This document shows, one piece after another, positions 17,439-27,037 of a stretch of 64,000 nt of DNA. The position numbers were made by a program, and so were the translations under genes. The notes beneath the pieces are model-generated. The model was not told the origin of the DNA and did not search any database. It saw only the letters and a list, made by a program, of their open reading frames with translations. How positions within the stretch are numbered: position 1 is the stretch's first letter; each line of letters opens with the position of its first letter. Origin of the DNA: Candidatus Puniceispirillum sp. (GTDB taxonomy: Bacteria; Pseudomonadota; Alphaproteobacteria; Puniceispirillales; Puniceispirillaceae); NCBI GenBank assembly GCA_028383305.1, contig JAOEVD010000005.1, positions 1 to 64,000 on the forward strand, read 5' to 3'.

Positions 17439-17657
17439 ATGCAAATTCTCCAAAAGCAACCGCTCCCTTTTAGCAAGGGCAGAAGTGAATAACCGTCACA
17501 ACCTATCGCGATTTTTCAAGCAAAATGCACGCCGAGCGTCTAATTTTGTTCAAATCCTGCACAACAGTGAAGGCGTTTGACGATTTTAACCTGATGGCCA
17601 AACGCCAATGCGGCATTTGCTTGATGGGATATTTGATTTTGGATTATTGGTCTTTGG

Positions 17658-18389
17658 TCATTTCGCCATACAGCGGAACCCGATATAGACAACCGCCATA
17701 TCGCGCGGCTTGGTGGCGCTGTAATCTGAACGCATCTGATCGGCACCATACCACCATGATCCCCCCATTGTTGCTTGGGATGACCCATTACCCATCACCG
17801 CCCATTCCCAGACATTCGCCCCCATATCGAACAAACCATTGACCCCCTCTTTTGTTTGCCCTGCCGGTGCATGACCAAACCCACGATCAAGATAGCGGCT
17901 ATAGTCACGCTTGCCAGCAATCGGCCGAAGATCAGCACCGCATTCGGCAAGACAATTTGCGCCTTCAGGGCTGTTGCCAGACGGAAATTCATAGGTCATG
18001 CCGCGGTGAAACGATGCTGGTGGATTAGCGCGTAACTCGGTATAGCCAGCCCTGATCCATTCATCACGATTTGGCAATCTTTGGTCGCGCCAGTTGCAAT
18101 AGGCCATTGCTTCATCAAAAGTGATATGAACCGCCGGCTCATCTGGTGGGCTTGCAATCCCATAAGGCTGACGCCAATTCCAATCAGGTTTAACCACCCA
18201 CCCCGACTCATAGACCATACCACCTGTTTCCTCGGCCTTGGTACGAAATCCAGTGGCGGCAACAAATTCTGCAAAGGCACCGATTGTCACTTCAGTTTGA
18301 TCAATGCCTGATGCTGTATCGGCGCGCGCCGAAGTTATAGATGTCATAGATATCAGCGATATAATCAAACATAAAAGACGCGATAACAT
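17658..18389 (-). CDS. Exported FGE/SUMF1-fold protein lacking the catalytic cysteines
   Basis: 243 residues. The ATG at 18389 is preceded by GAGGAGA and opens a signal peptide (MLSRLLCLIISLISM, cleavage near ARA), so it acts outside the cytoplasm. The formylglycine-generating-enzyme fold is evident in EPAVHITFDEAMAYCNWRDQR, RLPNRDEW, GLFDMGANVWEW, GGSWWYG and a final YIGFRCM. In true FGE the stretch after GGS holds two cysteines five residues apart; here they are Tyr and Met. It is therefore probably not a sulfatase-activating oxidase; binding or another oxidation remains possible. No sulfatase gene is near. Confidence 0.82.
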   Translation of the reverse strand: MLSRLLCLIISLISMTSITSARADTASGIDQTEVTIGAFAEFVAATGFRTKAEETGGMVYESGWVVKPDWNWRQPYGIASPPDEPAVHITFDEAMAYCNWRDQRLPNRDEWIRAGYTELRANPPASFHRGMTYEFPSGNSPEGANCLAECGADLRPIAGKRDYSRYLDRGFGHAPAGQTKEGVNGLFDMGANVWEWAVMGNGSSQATMGGSWWYGADQMRSDYSATKPRDMAVVYIGFRCMAK

Positions 18390-18538
18390 GCACCGTCTCC
18401 TCATTTCAGGCGGGGTCAAACAGCCGTGTTGTCTGCAGACTAAAAACTGAGAATAAACTTCACTTTTCGATTGCGATAGCCTTATTCTAGATTTACGCAA
18501 ATAGCGTTATGTGACCGTCAAAAGGGGAGTGCGTGACA

Positions 18539-19933
18539 ATGAGCCGTGATCAAGCGTTGAGCAAAATTGATGAGTATTTCAAAAATGGTGATTTTGAAGC
18601 CGAACTCGCCCGCCGCATCGCCTTTAAGACCGAAAGCAATCTTGCCGGTTGCGAAGCCGCGCTGCAGGCCTATCTTGATGATGAGCTTGTTCCCTGCCTG
18701 GCAGATCTTGGCTTTACCTGTGAAATCTTTCCGAATCCTCGTGCTGATGCAGGCCCGTTTCTGGTTGCGCGGCGCATCGAAGGGGATGAGCTGCCAACAG
18801 TTATGACCTATGGTCATGGTGATGTTGTTGCCGGCTATGACGCACAATGGGACAATGAAATGTCACCATGGCACATCACAAAAAATGGTGAGCGCTGGTA
18901 TGGTCGCGGCACCGCCGATAATAAGGGCCAACACACAATCAATATCGCTGCCCTGAAAACCGTCCTCGAAACGCGTGGCAAGCTTGGCTTTAACGTTACA
19001 GTCCTGATCGAAATGGGCGAGGAACGCGGTTCACCCGGGCTGAAGGATTTTTGCGCTGCGAATAAGGATTTATTCAAAGCTGATGTGTTCATCGCATCGG
19101 ACGGCCCACGAATCCACCCCGAAAAACCAACCATTTTCATGGGATCACGCGGGGTATTTAATTTCACCATGCGGCTTGAGTCGCATGCTGGCGGGCATCA
19201 TTCGGGTAACTGGGGTGGCTTGCTAACCAATCCGGGTGTGGTGATGGCGCATGCACTTGCCAGCATGATTGACCGCAATGGCAAAATTCTTGTCGAAGGG
19301 TGGCGCAACACCCATATCCCAAATTCGGTTCGCACAGCGATTGCCAAGCTTGAGGTCGGTGGCGGCGAAAATGCGCCCGAGATTAACCCACTTTGGGGCG
19401 AACCTGATATGACCCTCGCCGAGCGGGTTTTTGCCAGCAACACGTTTGAAGTGCGCGCCTTTGAAACTGGCAATCCGCAATCACCCGCCAATGCGATTCC
19501 GCCTAAAGCGGTTGTGTTTGGCCATCTACGCTATGTTGTCGGCACCGAGGTCAGCCAGCTTATGCCGTTGCTGCGGACGCATCTCGACAAGCATGGCTTT
19601 GGCGATATTAGCATCACCAGTGAGCGGGACCCTAGGTATGCCACCCGACTAGACCCTGATCATCCTTGGGCAAAATGGGCGATTGAATCGCTTGGGCAAA
19701 CCGCTGGTGAGGAGATTTCAGTCGTACCCAATCTTGGCGGATCATTGCCGAATGACGTCTTTGCCGATTTGCTTGGCCTGCCAACCATCTGGGTACCCCA
19801 TAGCTATGCTGGCTGTTCACAACATGCACCAAATGAACATATTCTGGAGTCAATCAGCCAATCGGCACTTCGACTGATGACTGGCTTATGGTGGGATCTT
19901 GGCGCTGGCAAAACACCAAAAAAAACTACTTGA
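18539..19933 (+). CDS. M20-family metallopeptidase
   Basis: About 464 residues. Metal-site motifs: YGHGDVV, GRGTADNKGQ (metal-bridging Asp), MGEERGSPG (catalytic and binding Glu), and an internal dimerisation domain starting near AGGHHSGNWGG. The long form resembles dipeptidase / acyl-amino-acid hydrolase members of M20. GGGGAG lies 9 bp before the ATG at 18539; a GTG two codons earlier is possible. Followed after 47 bp by an amidase on the same strand, likely co-transcribed, and convergent with the dpp operon, suggesting work on imported peptides or N-acyl amino acids. No signal peptide, so cytoplasmic. Confidence 0.87.
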   Translation: MSRDQALSKIDEYFKNGDFEAELARRIAFKTESNLAGCEAALQAYLDDELVPCLADLGFTCEIFPNPRADAGPFLVARRIEGDELPTVMTYGHGDVVAGYDAQWDNEMSPWHITKNGERWYGRGTADNKGQHTINIAALKTVLETRGKLGFNVTVLIEMGEERGSPGLKDFCAANKDLFKADVFIASDGPRIHPEKPTIFMGSRGVFNFTMRLESHAGGHHSGNWGGLLTNPGVVMAHALASMIDRNGKILVEGWRNTHIPNSVRTAIAKLEVGGGENAPEINPLWGEPDMTLAERVFASNTFEVRAFETGNPQSPANAIPPKAVVFGHLRYVVGTEVSQLMPLLRTHLDKHGFGDISITSERDPRYATRLDPDHPWAKWAIESLGQTAGEEISVVPNLGGSLPNDVFADLLGLPTIWVPHSYAGCSQHAPNEHILESISQSALRLMTGLWWDLGAGKTPKKTT

Positions 19934-19980
19934 TTGGCCAGCTTGGCCGTGACCTTTCTGAATGTGAAGGAGACCGTAAA

Positions 19981-21414
19981 ATGACAGATTTGTGTGACAA
20001 AACCGCTGTTGAGCTCCGCCGGTTAATTGGGCGCAAAGACATCTCACCAATCGAACTGCTGGAGAGTTGCATCACGCGGATCGAAGCCGCTGACGGGGCT
20101 GTTAATGCGGTTGTAACCCGCGCATTTGACCGTGCTCGAAAAGAGGCTCGACATGCCGAAAAAACGGTTCTTAATGGCGAGGAATTAGGCCTTCTTCACG
20201 GGCTACCTGTTGGCATCAAGGATCTTGAGGCGACAGATGGCATTCGGACCACACTTGGTTCAAAGCTCTATTCCAATCATATACCGAACAAGGATCAAGG
20301 ATCGGTTGCCAATATCCGCGCCGAGGGCGGCATCATTATTGGTAAGACCAACACGCCAGAATTTGGCGCAGGCGCCAACACACGCAATCTTGTTTTTGGC
20401 GCGACCGGGAACCCCTTTGCGCCCGAAAAAACCTGTGGTGGCTCATCTGGCGGCTCAGCAGTTGCGCTTGCCACTGGCATGATGCCACTTGCTAGCGGTT
20501 CTGATTATGGCGGCAGTCTTCGTACTCCGGCAGGCTTTTGTGGCGTTGTTGGCATCCGGCCATCACCGGGAATTGTCGCAGCAGAAGGGCGGCCTGTCGG
20601 CCTTCTGCCCTTTTCGGTTCTGGGGCCGATGGGCCGCACTGTTGATGACGCCTATTTATTGCTCCAAGCGCAAATGGGTGTTGATGCGCATGACCCTTTT
20701 TCAACCATGCCTGATATGGATTTATTTGCACCTTTAAAATCGGCTGATCTAAGTAGCATCAAAGCGATGATCACGCATGATCTCGGCGCCGCTCCCATGT
20801 CAAAAAGCTATCGTTCCATTTTTGCTGAACGAGTTGGTGTTTTTGGCGGTCATTTTGCCGCTACCCTTGATGGCAACCCCGACTTCACCGACGGCGATAA
20901 TTCTTTTGAAGTTTTGCGTGGGGTTAATTTTGTTGCCGCTCATGGCGAGCGTGTACGCCAGCACCGCGATAAATTAAGCCCGAATGTTGTTGATAATGTT
21001 GACCGTGGCCTTGCCTATAGTCTGGAAGATGTGGCTAAGGCACATTTGCAGCAAAGCCGGATTGCCCGCAACTGGCTAGATCTTTTTGACGAGGTAGATG
21101 TTGTGATCTGCCCAGCGGCATCAACAACACCATTTGCCCATGATCAATGGTCAGTCTCTGAGATTGATGATGAAAAAATGGCAACCTATATGCGCTGGCT
21201 TGCCATCACCTATCTGCCAACGATGGCGCTTGCCAGCAGTGTTGTTTTGCCATGCGGACTTGACGACCAGAAAATGCCGTTTGGCATTCAGATTCTTAGC
21301 GCGCCCGGTCGTGACCGACTAGTCATCGAAGTGGCAAAAGCGCTTGAAGATGTGCTTGCCCTGCATCCGGCAACCATGCGTCCAATTCCTGATCTGACAA
21401 AATTAACTGGCTAG
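19981..21414 (+). CDS. Amidase (amidase-signature family)
   Basis: 477 residues. The Ser-cisSer-Lys triad is visible: K80 in GLPVGIKDL, S155 in CGGSSGGSA and S179 in DYGGSLRTPAG. AAGGAGA stands at the right distance before the ATG at 19981; an upstream in-frame ATG overlapping the M20 gene is unlikely. It hydrolyses an amide (aliphatic, aryl or peptide-like) and is cytoplasmic. Probably an operon with the M20 gene. It ends 3 bp from the stop of dppF, which comes from the opposite strand. Substrate unknown; it is not GatA, as no GatB or GatC is near. Confidence 0.88.
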   Translation: MTDLCDKTAVELRRLIGRKDISPIELLESCITRIEAADGAVNAVVTRAFDRARKEARHAEKTVLNGEELGLLHGLPVGIKDLEATDGIRTTLGSKLYSNHIPNKDQGSVANIRAEGGIIIGKTNTPEFGAGANTRNLVFGATGNPFAPEKTCGGSSGGSAVALATGMMPLASGSDYGGSLRTPAGFCGVVGIRPSPGIVAAEGRPVGLLPFSVLGPMGRTVDDAYLLLQAQMGVDAHDPFSTMPDMDLFAPLKSADLSSIKAMITHDLGAAPMSKSYRSIFAERVGVFGGHFAATLDGNPDFTDGDNSFEVLRGVNFVAAHGERVRQHRDKLSPNVVDNVDRGLAYSLEDVAKAHLQQSRIARNWLDLFDEVDVVICPAASTTPFAHDQWSVSEIDDEKMATYMRWLAITYLPTMALASSVVLPCGLDDQKMPFGIQILSAPGRDRLVIEVAKALEDVLALHPATMRPIPDLTKLTG

Positions 21415-21417
21415 TCT

Positions 21418-22380
21418 CTAGCTGGCATCATCATAAAGATGGCATTCAACATAATGCCCGCCATCGGCTTTTCCATTTGGGGCAACAGTGGCGCAATGCG
21501 GCATGGCATTGACACAACGCGGATGAAATGAGCAGCCCGTTGGCGGATCAATTGGGTTTGGATAGCTGGCGCCAAGTTGATTATTCGGAATGCCCATATT
21601 TGGATCAGGGGTAAGCACCGAATCCAACAGGGCACGCGTATAGGGGTGTTGCGGATCTTTGAATAAGGTGTCAGTGTCAGCTATCTCGACGATCCGGCCA
21701 AGATACATTACCGCCACCCGTGTTGCGATATGTTCAACCACCGCCAGATTATGACTGATGATGATATAGGTCAGATTCAATTCATTGCGAAGGTCATTCA
21801 GCAGGTTAAGAATTTGTGACTGCACCGAAACGTCAAGTGCCGATGTTGGCTCGTCACACACGACAATTTGTGGCCGGTTTACCAACGCACGGGCAATCGC
21901 AACACGCTGGCGCTGGCCACCAGACAGCTGATTTGGAAATGCATCATAAAGACGCGGCGGCAACCCAACTAGATCCATTGTTTCTTCGACCCGTCGGCGC
22001 ATGCTGTCTTGATCGGCAATGCCCTGCACTTTCATTGGTAAGGCGATGATCGACCCAATAGTTTTGCGTGGATTGAGCGATGAATAGGGGTCTTGGAAAA
22101 TAGGTTGGATGGTTCGCGCCAACGCCAAGCGCGGTACATCATTGATTGGCTGGCCACATAGTTCTACCGTTCCTGATGTTTGCGGCAATAGGCCGAGAAG
22201 CACTTTAGCAAGGGTTGTTTTTCCACAGCCGGACTCGCCAACAAGCGCTAGCACTTCGCCGCGCTCAACCGTCAAATCCACCCCATTCACCGCCTTTAGC
22301 TGTTGCTTTCCACGAAACATGCCCCGTGAGATTGTAAAATTCCGGGTGACGTCCTTTGCATCAATCATTAATTCAGCCAT
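21418..22380 (-). CDS. dppF: Peptide ABC transporter ATP-binding protein, DppF-like
   Basis: 320 residues. Walker A GESGCGKTT, signature [15 protein letters not shown], Walker [12 protein letters not shown] and the C-terminal oligopeptide-type extension with GCSFHPRC. It is the last gene of a five-gene import operon; the ATG at 22380 overlaps the stop of dppD (TGATG). Works with DppD as the ATPase pair energising DppBC. The exact cargo (peptides, gamma-glutamyl compounds or others) is not shown by sequence. Confidence 0.93.
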   Translation of the reverse strand: MAELMIDAKDVTRNFTISRGMFRGKQQLKAVNGVDLTVERGEVLALVGESGCGKTTLAKVLLGLLPQTSGTVELCGQPINDVPRLALARTIQPIFQDPYSSLNPRKTIGSIIALPMKVQGIADQDSMRRRVEETMDLVGLPPRLYDAFPNQLSGGQRQRVAIARALVNRPQIVVCDEPTSALDVSVQSQILNLLNDLRNELNLTYIIISHNLAVVEHIATRVAVMYLGRIVEIADTDTLFKDPQHPYTRALLDSVLTPDPNMGIPNNQLGASYPNPIDPPTGCSFHPRCVNAMPHCATVAPNGKADGGHYVECHLYDDAS

Positions 22381-23387
22381 CACGCCACCCCACCTTTTGC
22401 CAGCATTTCGATACTATGAATACAGCGGTATGCCTGCACCTTGCCATTTGGATCGCGAAGTGGAACATCACTTTGACGGCAAACATCCCGAGCTAGTTCA
22501 CAGCGGTCAGCAAACCGGCAGCCGGTAAAATCGCCAATCAATGATGGCACCATTCCCGGAATTGAGCCAAGTGGCGTGCCGCGTTTGGTTTTACCCGGAA
22601 CCGGAATACAGCGCATAAGACCACGCGTATAAGGATGAAGTGGATTTTCAAAAATTTGCTTCGCTGTTCCCTCCTCGACGATCTGTCCCGCATACATTAC
22701 AGCAACACGCGTCGCGATCCGCGCAACCACGCCAAGGTCATGGGTGATCAGCACTAGTCCCATATCAAATTCGCTTTGCAGCTCTTTTAATAAAAGCAGA
22801 ATTTGCGCCTGAATTGTCACATCAAGCGCGGTTGTTGGTTCGTCGGCAATTATCAATTCTGGTTCACATAACAACGTCATTGCGATCATCACCCGCTGTC
22901 GCAGACCGCCCGATAATTGATGTGGGTATTGCCCAAGCCGCTGTCCGGCTGCAGTAATGCCAACCTTTTCCAGCATTCGCTTAGCCAGTTCACTTGCAGC
23001 ATCATTCGACAGATTGCGATGCCGCCGCAAAGTTTCGATCATCTGGTTGCCGATGGTAAAGGCAGGGTTGAGGCTCGTCATGGGCTCTTGAAAAATCATC
23101 CCCATTTTATTGCCACGCACATCAGACATTTCGCGTTCTGAATAACCAAGAATGCTTTCCCCACCAAGTTCCAATTTTTCGATTTTGCGGGTTGCTTTTG
23201 TTGGCAAAAGATCCATGAGAGCCAATGAGGTGAGTGACTTTCCACAACCAGATTCACCAACGATACAAAGCGTTTCGCCACGATCAACATGCAGATTGAC
23301 GCCATCAACTGCATGTAAAATTCCAGTTGCTAAAGGAATATCAACAGTGAGATTCTCAACATGTAGGACGCGGTCTGACACTGGCAA
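22380..23387 (-). CDS. dppD: Peptide ABC transporter ATP-binding protein, DppD-like
   Basis: 335 residues. Walker A GESGCGKS, signature LSGGLRQRVMIA, Walker B LIIADEPTTALD, and the C-terminal cysteine-containing extension (GCRFADRCELARDVC) known to bind an iron-sulfur cluster in some DppD proteins. Located between dppC and dppF, with a one-base overlap to dppF. Confidence 0.93.
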   Translation of the reverse strand: MPVSDRVLHVENLTVDIPLATGILHAVDGVNLHVDRGETLCIVGESGCGKSLTSLALMDLLPTKATRKIEKLELGGESILGYSEREMSDVRGNKMGMIFQEPMTSLNPAFTIGNQMIETLRRHRNLSNDAASELAKRMLEKVGITAAGQRLGQYPHQLSGGLRQRVMIAMTLLCEPELIIADEPTTALDVTIQAQILLLLKELQSEFDMGLVLITHDLGVVARIATRVAVMYAGQIVEEGTAKQIFENPLHPYTRGLMRCIPVPGKTKRGTPLGSIPGMVPSLIGDFTGCRFADRCELARDVCRQSDVPLRDPNGKVQAYRCIHSIEMLAKGGVA

Positions 23388-23408
23388 ACTCCTAATTTTT
23401 AATATCCT

Positions 23409-24299
23409 CTAATTTCTATTTTCAGGCGCCGTTATATCGCGCGCGCCGTCCCCAAGCAGGTTTATCGCAAGCACCAGTAAGAACAGTGCCACGCCTGGAA
23501 TTGTGATCAGCCACGGCTCAAACAACATCATGTCTTTTCCTTCAGATACCATCAGTCCCCAAGATGGCAATGGAGGCTGAACGCCAAGACCAAGAAATGA
23601 CAGCGCTGCCTCCAAAATTATTGCATGTGCAATCTCTAATGTTGCGATGACAATCAGATTATTCACCACATTAGGCATGATTTCTGTTGTCAAAATACGG
23701 GTTGTAGAGCAACCCACTGCCTGTGCCGCTGCCACATAATCCATCGATCGAATTTGCAATGTTGACGACCGCATCACAACGGCAAATCTGTCCCATAACA
23801 AAAACCCAAGTACCATGATTACGACCTGCAGCGAGCCACCAACAATTGCTACAACAGCAAGAGCCACGAGCACCACAGGCATTGATAACCGCACTGTAAT
23901 CATGAAGGTCACAACCATATCAACGCGACCGCCAAAATATCCAGCAGCAACACCAAGAACAGTGCCAATAAGTCCTGAAATTAAAGCCGCGCCAACACCT
24001 ATTAACAGTGATATTCTCGCGCCATAAATCAGGCGCGAGAGATAATCACGGCCAAGATGATCGGTGCCCAGAATATGTTCCCAGCTTCCCCTCGAATCCC
24101 AAACGGGCGGGACAAGGCGATTTAACAAATCTTGGTAATATGGATCATGGGGCGCAATCAAGGGAGCGCTGAGCGCGATTAGAACAGCGGCCAATACAAT
24201 CGCTGCGCCAATCATAACACCCTGATGCCCAAAAACCCGACGTCTAAAAACGGAACTCTTTGTCTGGCTTTCGAGAGTTTTGCCATTTATCTCAGACAT
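23409..24299 (-). CDS. dppC: Peptide ABC transporter permease, DppC-like
   Basis: 296 residues with an N-terminal helix, the OppC-type segment HILGTDHLGRDYLSRLIYGAR (residues about 76-96; the GTDxxGRD box is diagnostic) and the ABC-permease EAA loop near AAAQAVGCSTTRILTTEIMPN. ATG at 24299 overlaps the dppB stop by one base. Forms the membrane channel with DppB. Confidence 0.94.
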   Translation of the reverse strand: MSEINGKTLESQTKSSVFRRRVFGHQGVMIGAAIVLAAVLIALSAPLIAPHDPYYQDLLNRLVPPVWDSRGSWEHILGTDHLGRDYLSRLIYGARISLLIGVGAALISGLIGTVLGVAAGYFGGRVDMVVTFMITVRLSMPVVLVALAVVAIVGGSLQVVIMVLGFLLWDRFAVVMRSSTLQIRSMDYVAAAQAVGCSTTRILTTEIMPNVVNNLIVIATLEIAHAIILEAALSFLGLGVQPPLPSWGLMVSEGKDMMLFEPWLITIPGVALFLLVLAINLLGDGARDITAPENRN

Positions 24300-25216
24300 C
24301 AGTTAATCCTAATCCGGGGGTCGAGCCATGCATTCAACAAATCAGCAAAAAAGGTCAATACGATATAGAAAAGTGAAAAAACAAGAATTAAACCCTGAAC
24401 CGTTGGTAAATCATTCCGCGTGATTGACTCCCAGGCAAGAAAACCTGCGCCATGAAGAGCAAAAATCGTTTCAACAACAATTGAACCACCTAGCATGAAA
24501 CCGAATTGAACAGCGGTAAGGCTGACAACAGGGATGACGGCATTGCGAAGTGCGTGCTTGAACAGCACAACCCTAGGCCTTAGACCCTTAGCACGAGCCG
24601 TTCGGATATAGTCGGTGCTCAAGACCTCAAGCATACCAGTTCGGGTTAGCCGCATTATGGCTGGTGCCGCATAATAGCCAAGAACAATTGTTGGCATAAT
24701 AAAATGCTGCCAGGTGTCCGAACCAGATGTGGGCAACAAACGAAGCGATACGGATAAAAAAACGATCAGCATCAATGCAAACCAAAAGCTTGGTAGCGCC
24801 TGCCCCATAACTGACAGGAAAAGTGCGATACGGTCGATTAGACTATTTGGCCGAATTGCGGCTGCGACACCAAGCGGGACTGACAACACAATCGCAAATG
24901 TAATTGCAGACACACCCAAAGTCATTGTCGTTGAAAGCCGTTCAGCGATTAACGCACTGACGTCAGTTCTGAAATAATAACTTTTCCCGAGATCACCACT
25001 CATGGCGCGTTGGAGCCAATCAAAATACTGAACCAATATAGGACGGTCAAATCCATATAGCTGGCGTATTGCTTCAATGTCAGCGTCTGAAGCTGTTTCA
25101 CCAGCCATTGCAATTGCAGGATCGCTTGATATGTAAAGCAAACCAAAGCTGATGAATGAAACAGTTAGCGCTACTAGACCTGCAAGACCGAGGCGTTTTA
25201 GCGTATAATACAGCAT
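24299..25216 (-). CDS. dppB: Peptide ABC transporter permease, DppB-like
   Basis: 305 residues, about six membrane helices. Begins MLYYTLKRLGLAGLVAL and contains the OppB-type RQLYGFDRPILVQYFDWL segment and the EAA loop YIRTARAKGLRPRVVLFKHAL. First permease of the operon, separated from the binding-protein gene by a stem-loop. Confidence 0.94.
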   Translation of the reverse strand: MLYYTLKRLGLAGLVALTVSFISFGLLYISSDPAIAMAGETASDADIEAIRQLYGFDRPILVQYFDWLQRAMSGDLGKSYYFRTDVSALIAERLSTTMTLGVSAITFAIVLSVPLGVAAAIRPNSLIDRIALFLSVMGQALPSFWFALMLIVFLSVSLRLLPTSGSDTWQHFIMPTIVLGYYAAPAIMRLTRTGMLEVLSTDYIRTARAKGLRPRVVLFKHALRNAVIPVVSLTAVQFGFMLGGSIVVETIFALHGAGFLAWESITRNDLPTVQGLILVFSLFYIVLTFFADLLNAWLDPRIRIN

Positions 25217-25244
25217 TTAAAAAACTCTCAAAAGAAACCGAATG

Positions 25245-25277
25245 GTCACCTGCGCATCAGATTAACACGCAGGTGAC
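25245..25277 (-). terminator. Stem-loop between dpp binding protein and dppB
   Basis: GTCACCTGCG and CGCAGGTGAC form a perfect 10-bp stem with a 13-nt loop, 9 bp past the binding-protein stop. The following bases are T-rich but not a clean T run, so partial termination or mRNA-end protection is more likely than a full stop. Confidence 0.65.
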
Positions 25278-25285
25278 GCTTGATT

Positions 25286-26809
25286 TTACAGCCACTTTGC
25301 AGTGAAAAACCTTGGAATCTCGTCCGGTGTTGGGTTGAAATCAACATCTTTTGAGAATGCATACCAAGTGTTGTAAGACCAGAGTGGGAACATAAATACC
25401 TCTTCAGAGATCCGCGACAAGGCCGCTTTGTATGCGGCTTTGCGGACCGCAGGATCGACAGATGTGTCACCAATCCCAAGCTGTTTGATCACTTCCGGGT
25501 CTTTTGAGTAATCATCCTTGCCACCTGACTGGAAATGGCTGGTGATTGCCGAAACATCATTGATTGAATATGATCCCCAAGTTCCAAAATTAAATGGCGC
25601 ACCACCATCTTGGACTTTGTCCCTGAAGGCTGCATATTTCAAATATTCAAACTTTGTGGTGATGCCCACAGCATTTAAGTTGTTGATCATGGCCTCGGCA
25701 AAATCACGGTTTCTATACGCCAAGAATGGGGTTTCAAATCCATTTGGATAACCGGCCTCTGCCAACAACTTTTTTGCTTTTTCTGGATTGTAATCGTATG
25801 ATTTTATGTCCTGCGCACATCCAAACTGCGACGGAAAGCATAGCGAATTAACAACCATTGATTCGCCCTGCACAAGCGCTTTGACAATGCCTTCTCGGTC
25901 AATTGAATGTGCAATAGCGCGTCGCACACGAACATCGTTCATCGGGTTTTTGCTATGTCTACCCATGGCATCAAAGTTTAAATATCCAATGCGCATAGTT
26001 GATGAATTTTTCGTCGTAAATTCGCCCTGTGCAGCAATCCGTTTTGCTTGATCAGGCTTTACTTTCCAAATCCAATCAATGCCGCCAGAAAATAATTCTG
26101 CAAGCTGCGTGTTGCTCTCAGCAATTGTCCGAATGACGATATTGCCAATGCTAGCAGATCCTTTTGGGCTGCTTGCATGGTAGCCATCATATTTCTTGAA
26201 TTTATAGCGCTTACCCGGCTCAACACTTGTAACTTGATAGGGTCCTGTTCCGACTGGCTTGAGCGCCATCCCCTCTGGACCTGCCTTGCTGTAGTAATCA
26301 TTAGGGTACATAACAACTGGGCCAGAGAGAAATTCTAGCGCGGCTGGAAATTCTTTTTTCAAGTTAAGCTGGACTTTATATTCGCCTAACTTTTCGGCAT
26401 TTTTCCACCAATTAACATTACGAGCAGGCTTGGCGCCATTCGCCGGATCAGCAAGGTAGTTAATCGTAAAAACCACATCATCGGCATCAAATTTTTCACC
26501 ATTATGAAACTTCACACCCTTGCGCAGATCAAATTCAATCGTCTTGCTATCTACCCATTTGTAGGACGTGGCAAGATTGGGTAAATACTCATTAGTTTTG
26601 GGATCCCGATACAGCAGGCCATCCCAAACCATTCTTGAAATCACGATTCCTTCACGTGCTGTATTGTAATAATTATCAATGGATTCCAGTTCTCTGTCGA
26701 TAGCCACATTCAGCGTATCATCAGACTTGCCTGCCTGTGCAACAGATACAAATCCCGTTGCAAGCAAGGTGCCAGCAAGAAATGTTGAAAAATACCTTTT
26801 TACAATCAT
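25286..26809 (-). CDS. Peptide-type ABC transporter solute-binding protein (family 5)
   Basis: 507 residues, normal for family 5. ATG at 26809 with GGGAGAG upstream; longer frames lack this. Signal peptide MIVKRYFSTFLAGTLLATG with cleavage after AQA. Family signatures: LNVAIDRELESIDNYYNTAREG, YEWVDS-like threshold region, DLRKGVKFHNGEKFDADDVVFT. Periplasmic receptor for the dpp operon. Ligand not determinable; neighbours (M20 peptidases, GGT-like enzyme, amidase) point to peptides or amide-linked amino acids. Confidence 0.94.
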   Translation of the reverse strand: MIVKRYFSTFLAGTLLATGFVSVAQAGKSDDTLNVAIDRELESIDNYYNTAREGIVISRMVWDGLLYRDPKTNEYLPNLATSYKWVDSKTIEFDLRKGVKFHNGEKFDADDVVFTINYLADPANGAKPARNVNWWKNAEKLGEYKVQLNLKKEFPAALEFLSGPVVMYPNDYYSKAGPEGMALKPVGTGPYQVTSVEPGKRYKFKKYDGYHASSPKGSASIGNIVIRTIAESNTQLAELFSGGIDWIWKVKPDQAKRIAAQGEFTTKNSSTMRIGYLNFDAMGRHSKNPMNDVRVRRAIAHSIDREGIVKALVQGESMVVNSLCFPSQFGCAQDIKSYDYNPEKAKKLLAEAGYPNGFETPFLAYRNRDFAEAMINNLNAVGITTKFEYLKYAAFRDKVQDGGAPFNFGTWGSYSINDVSAITSHFQSGGKDDYSKDPEVIKQLGIGDTSVDPAVRKAAYKAALSRISEEVFMFPLWSYNTWYAFSKDVDFNPTPDEIPRFFTAKWL

Positions 26810-27037
26810 ACTTCTCTCCCTTGTGTTCATGATCACTACTTCTTTTATTCTCAAGTCTAATCACACCTATCGCCAACTGTCGAGACTGTTGTCCAAATAT
26901 GCGCGCTCGAAAAAAGGATGTGCTTATCAGACGTATGACAAACGGTGAATAATTAACGGGCATAATACTCAATGACCTTGCAAGCTCATTTTTAGTTGCA
27001 TCATTGCACATCACACAACATAGTTTAGTGATTAGCA

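Noticed and set aside
17658-18389. Formylglycine-generating enzyme with sulfatase partner
   Set aside because: Both catalytic cysteines are replaced and no sulfatase is in the window.
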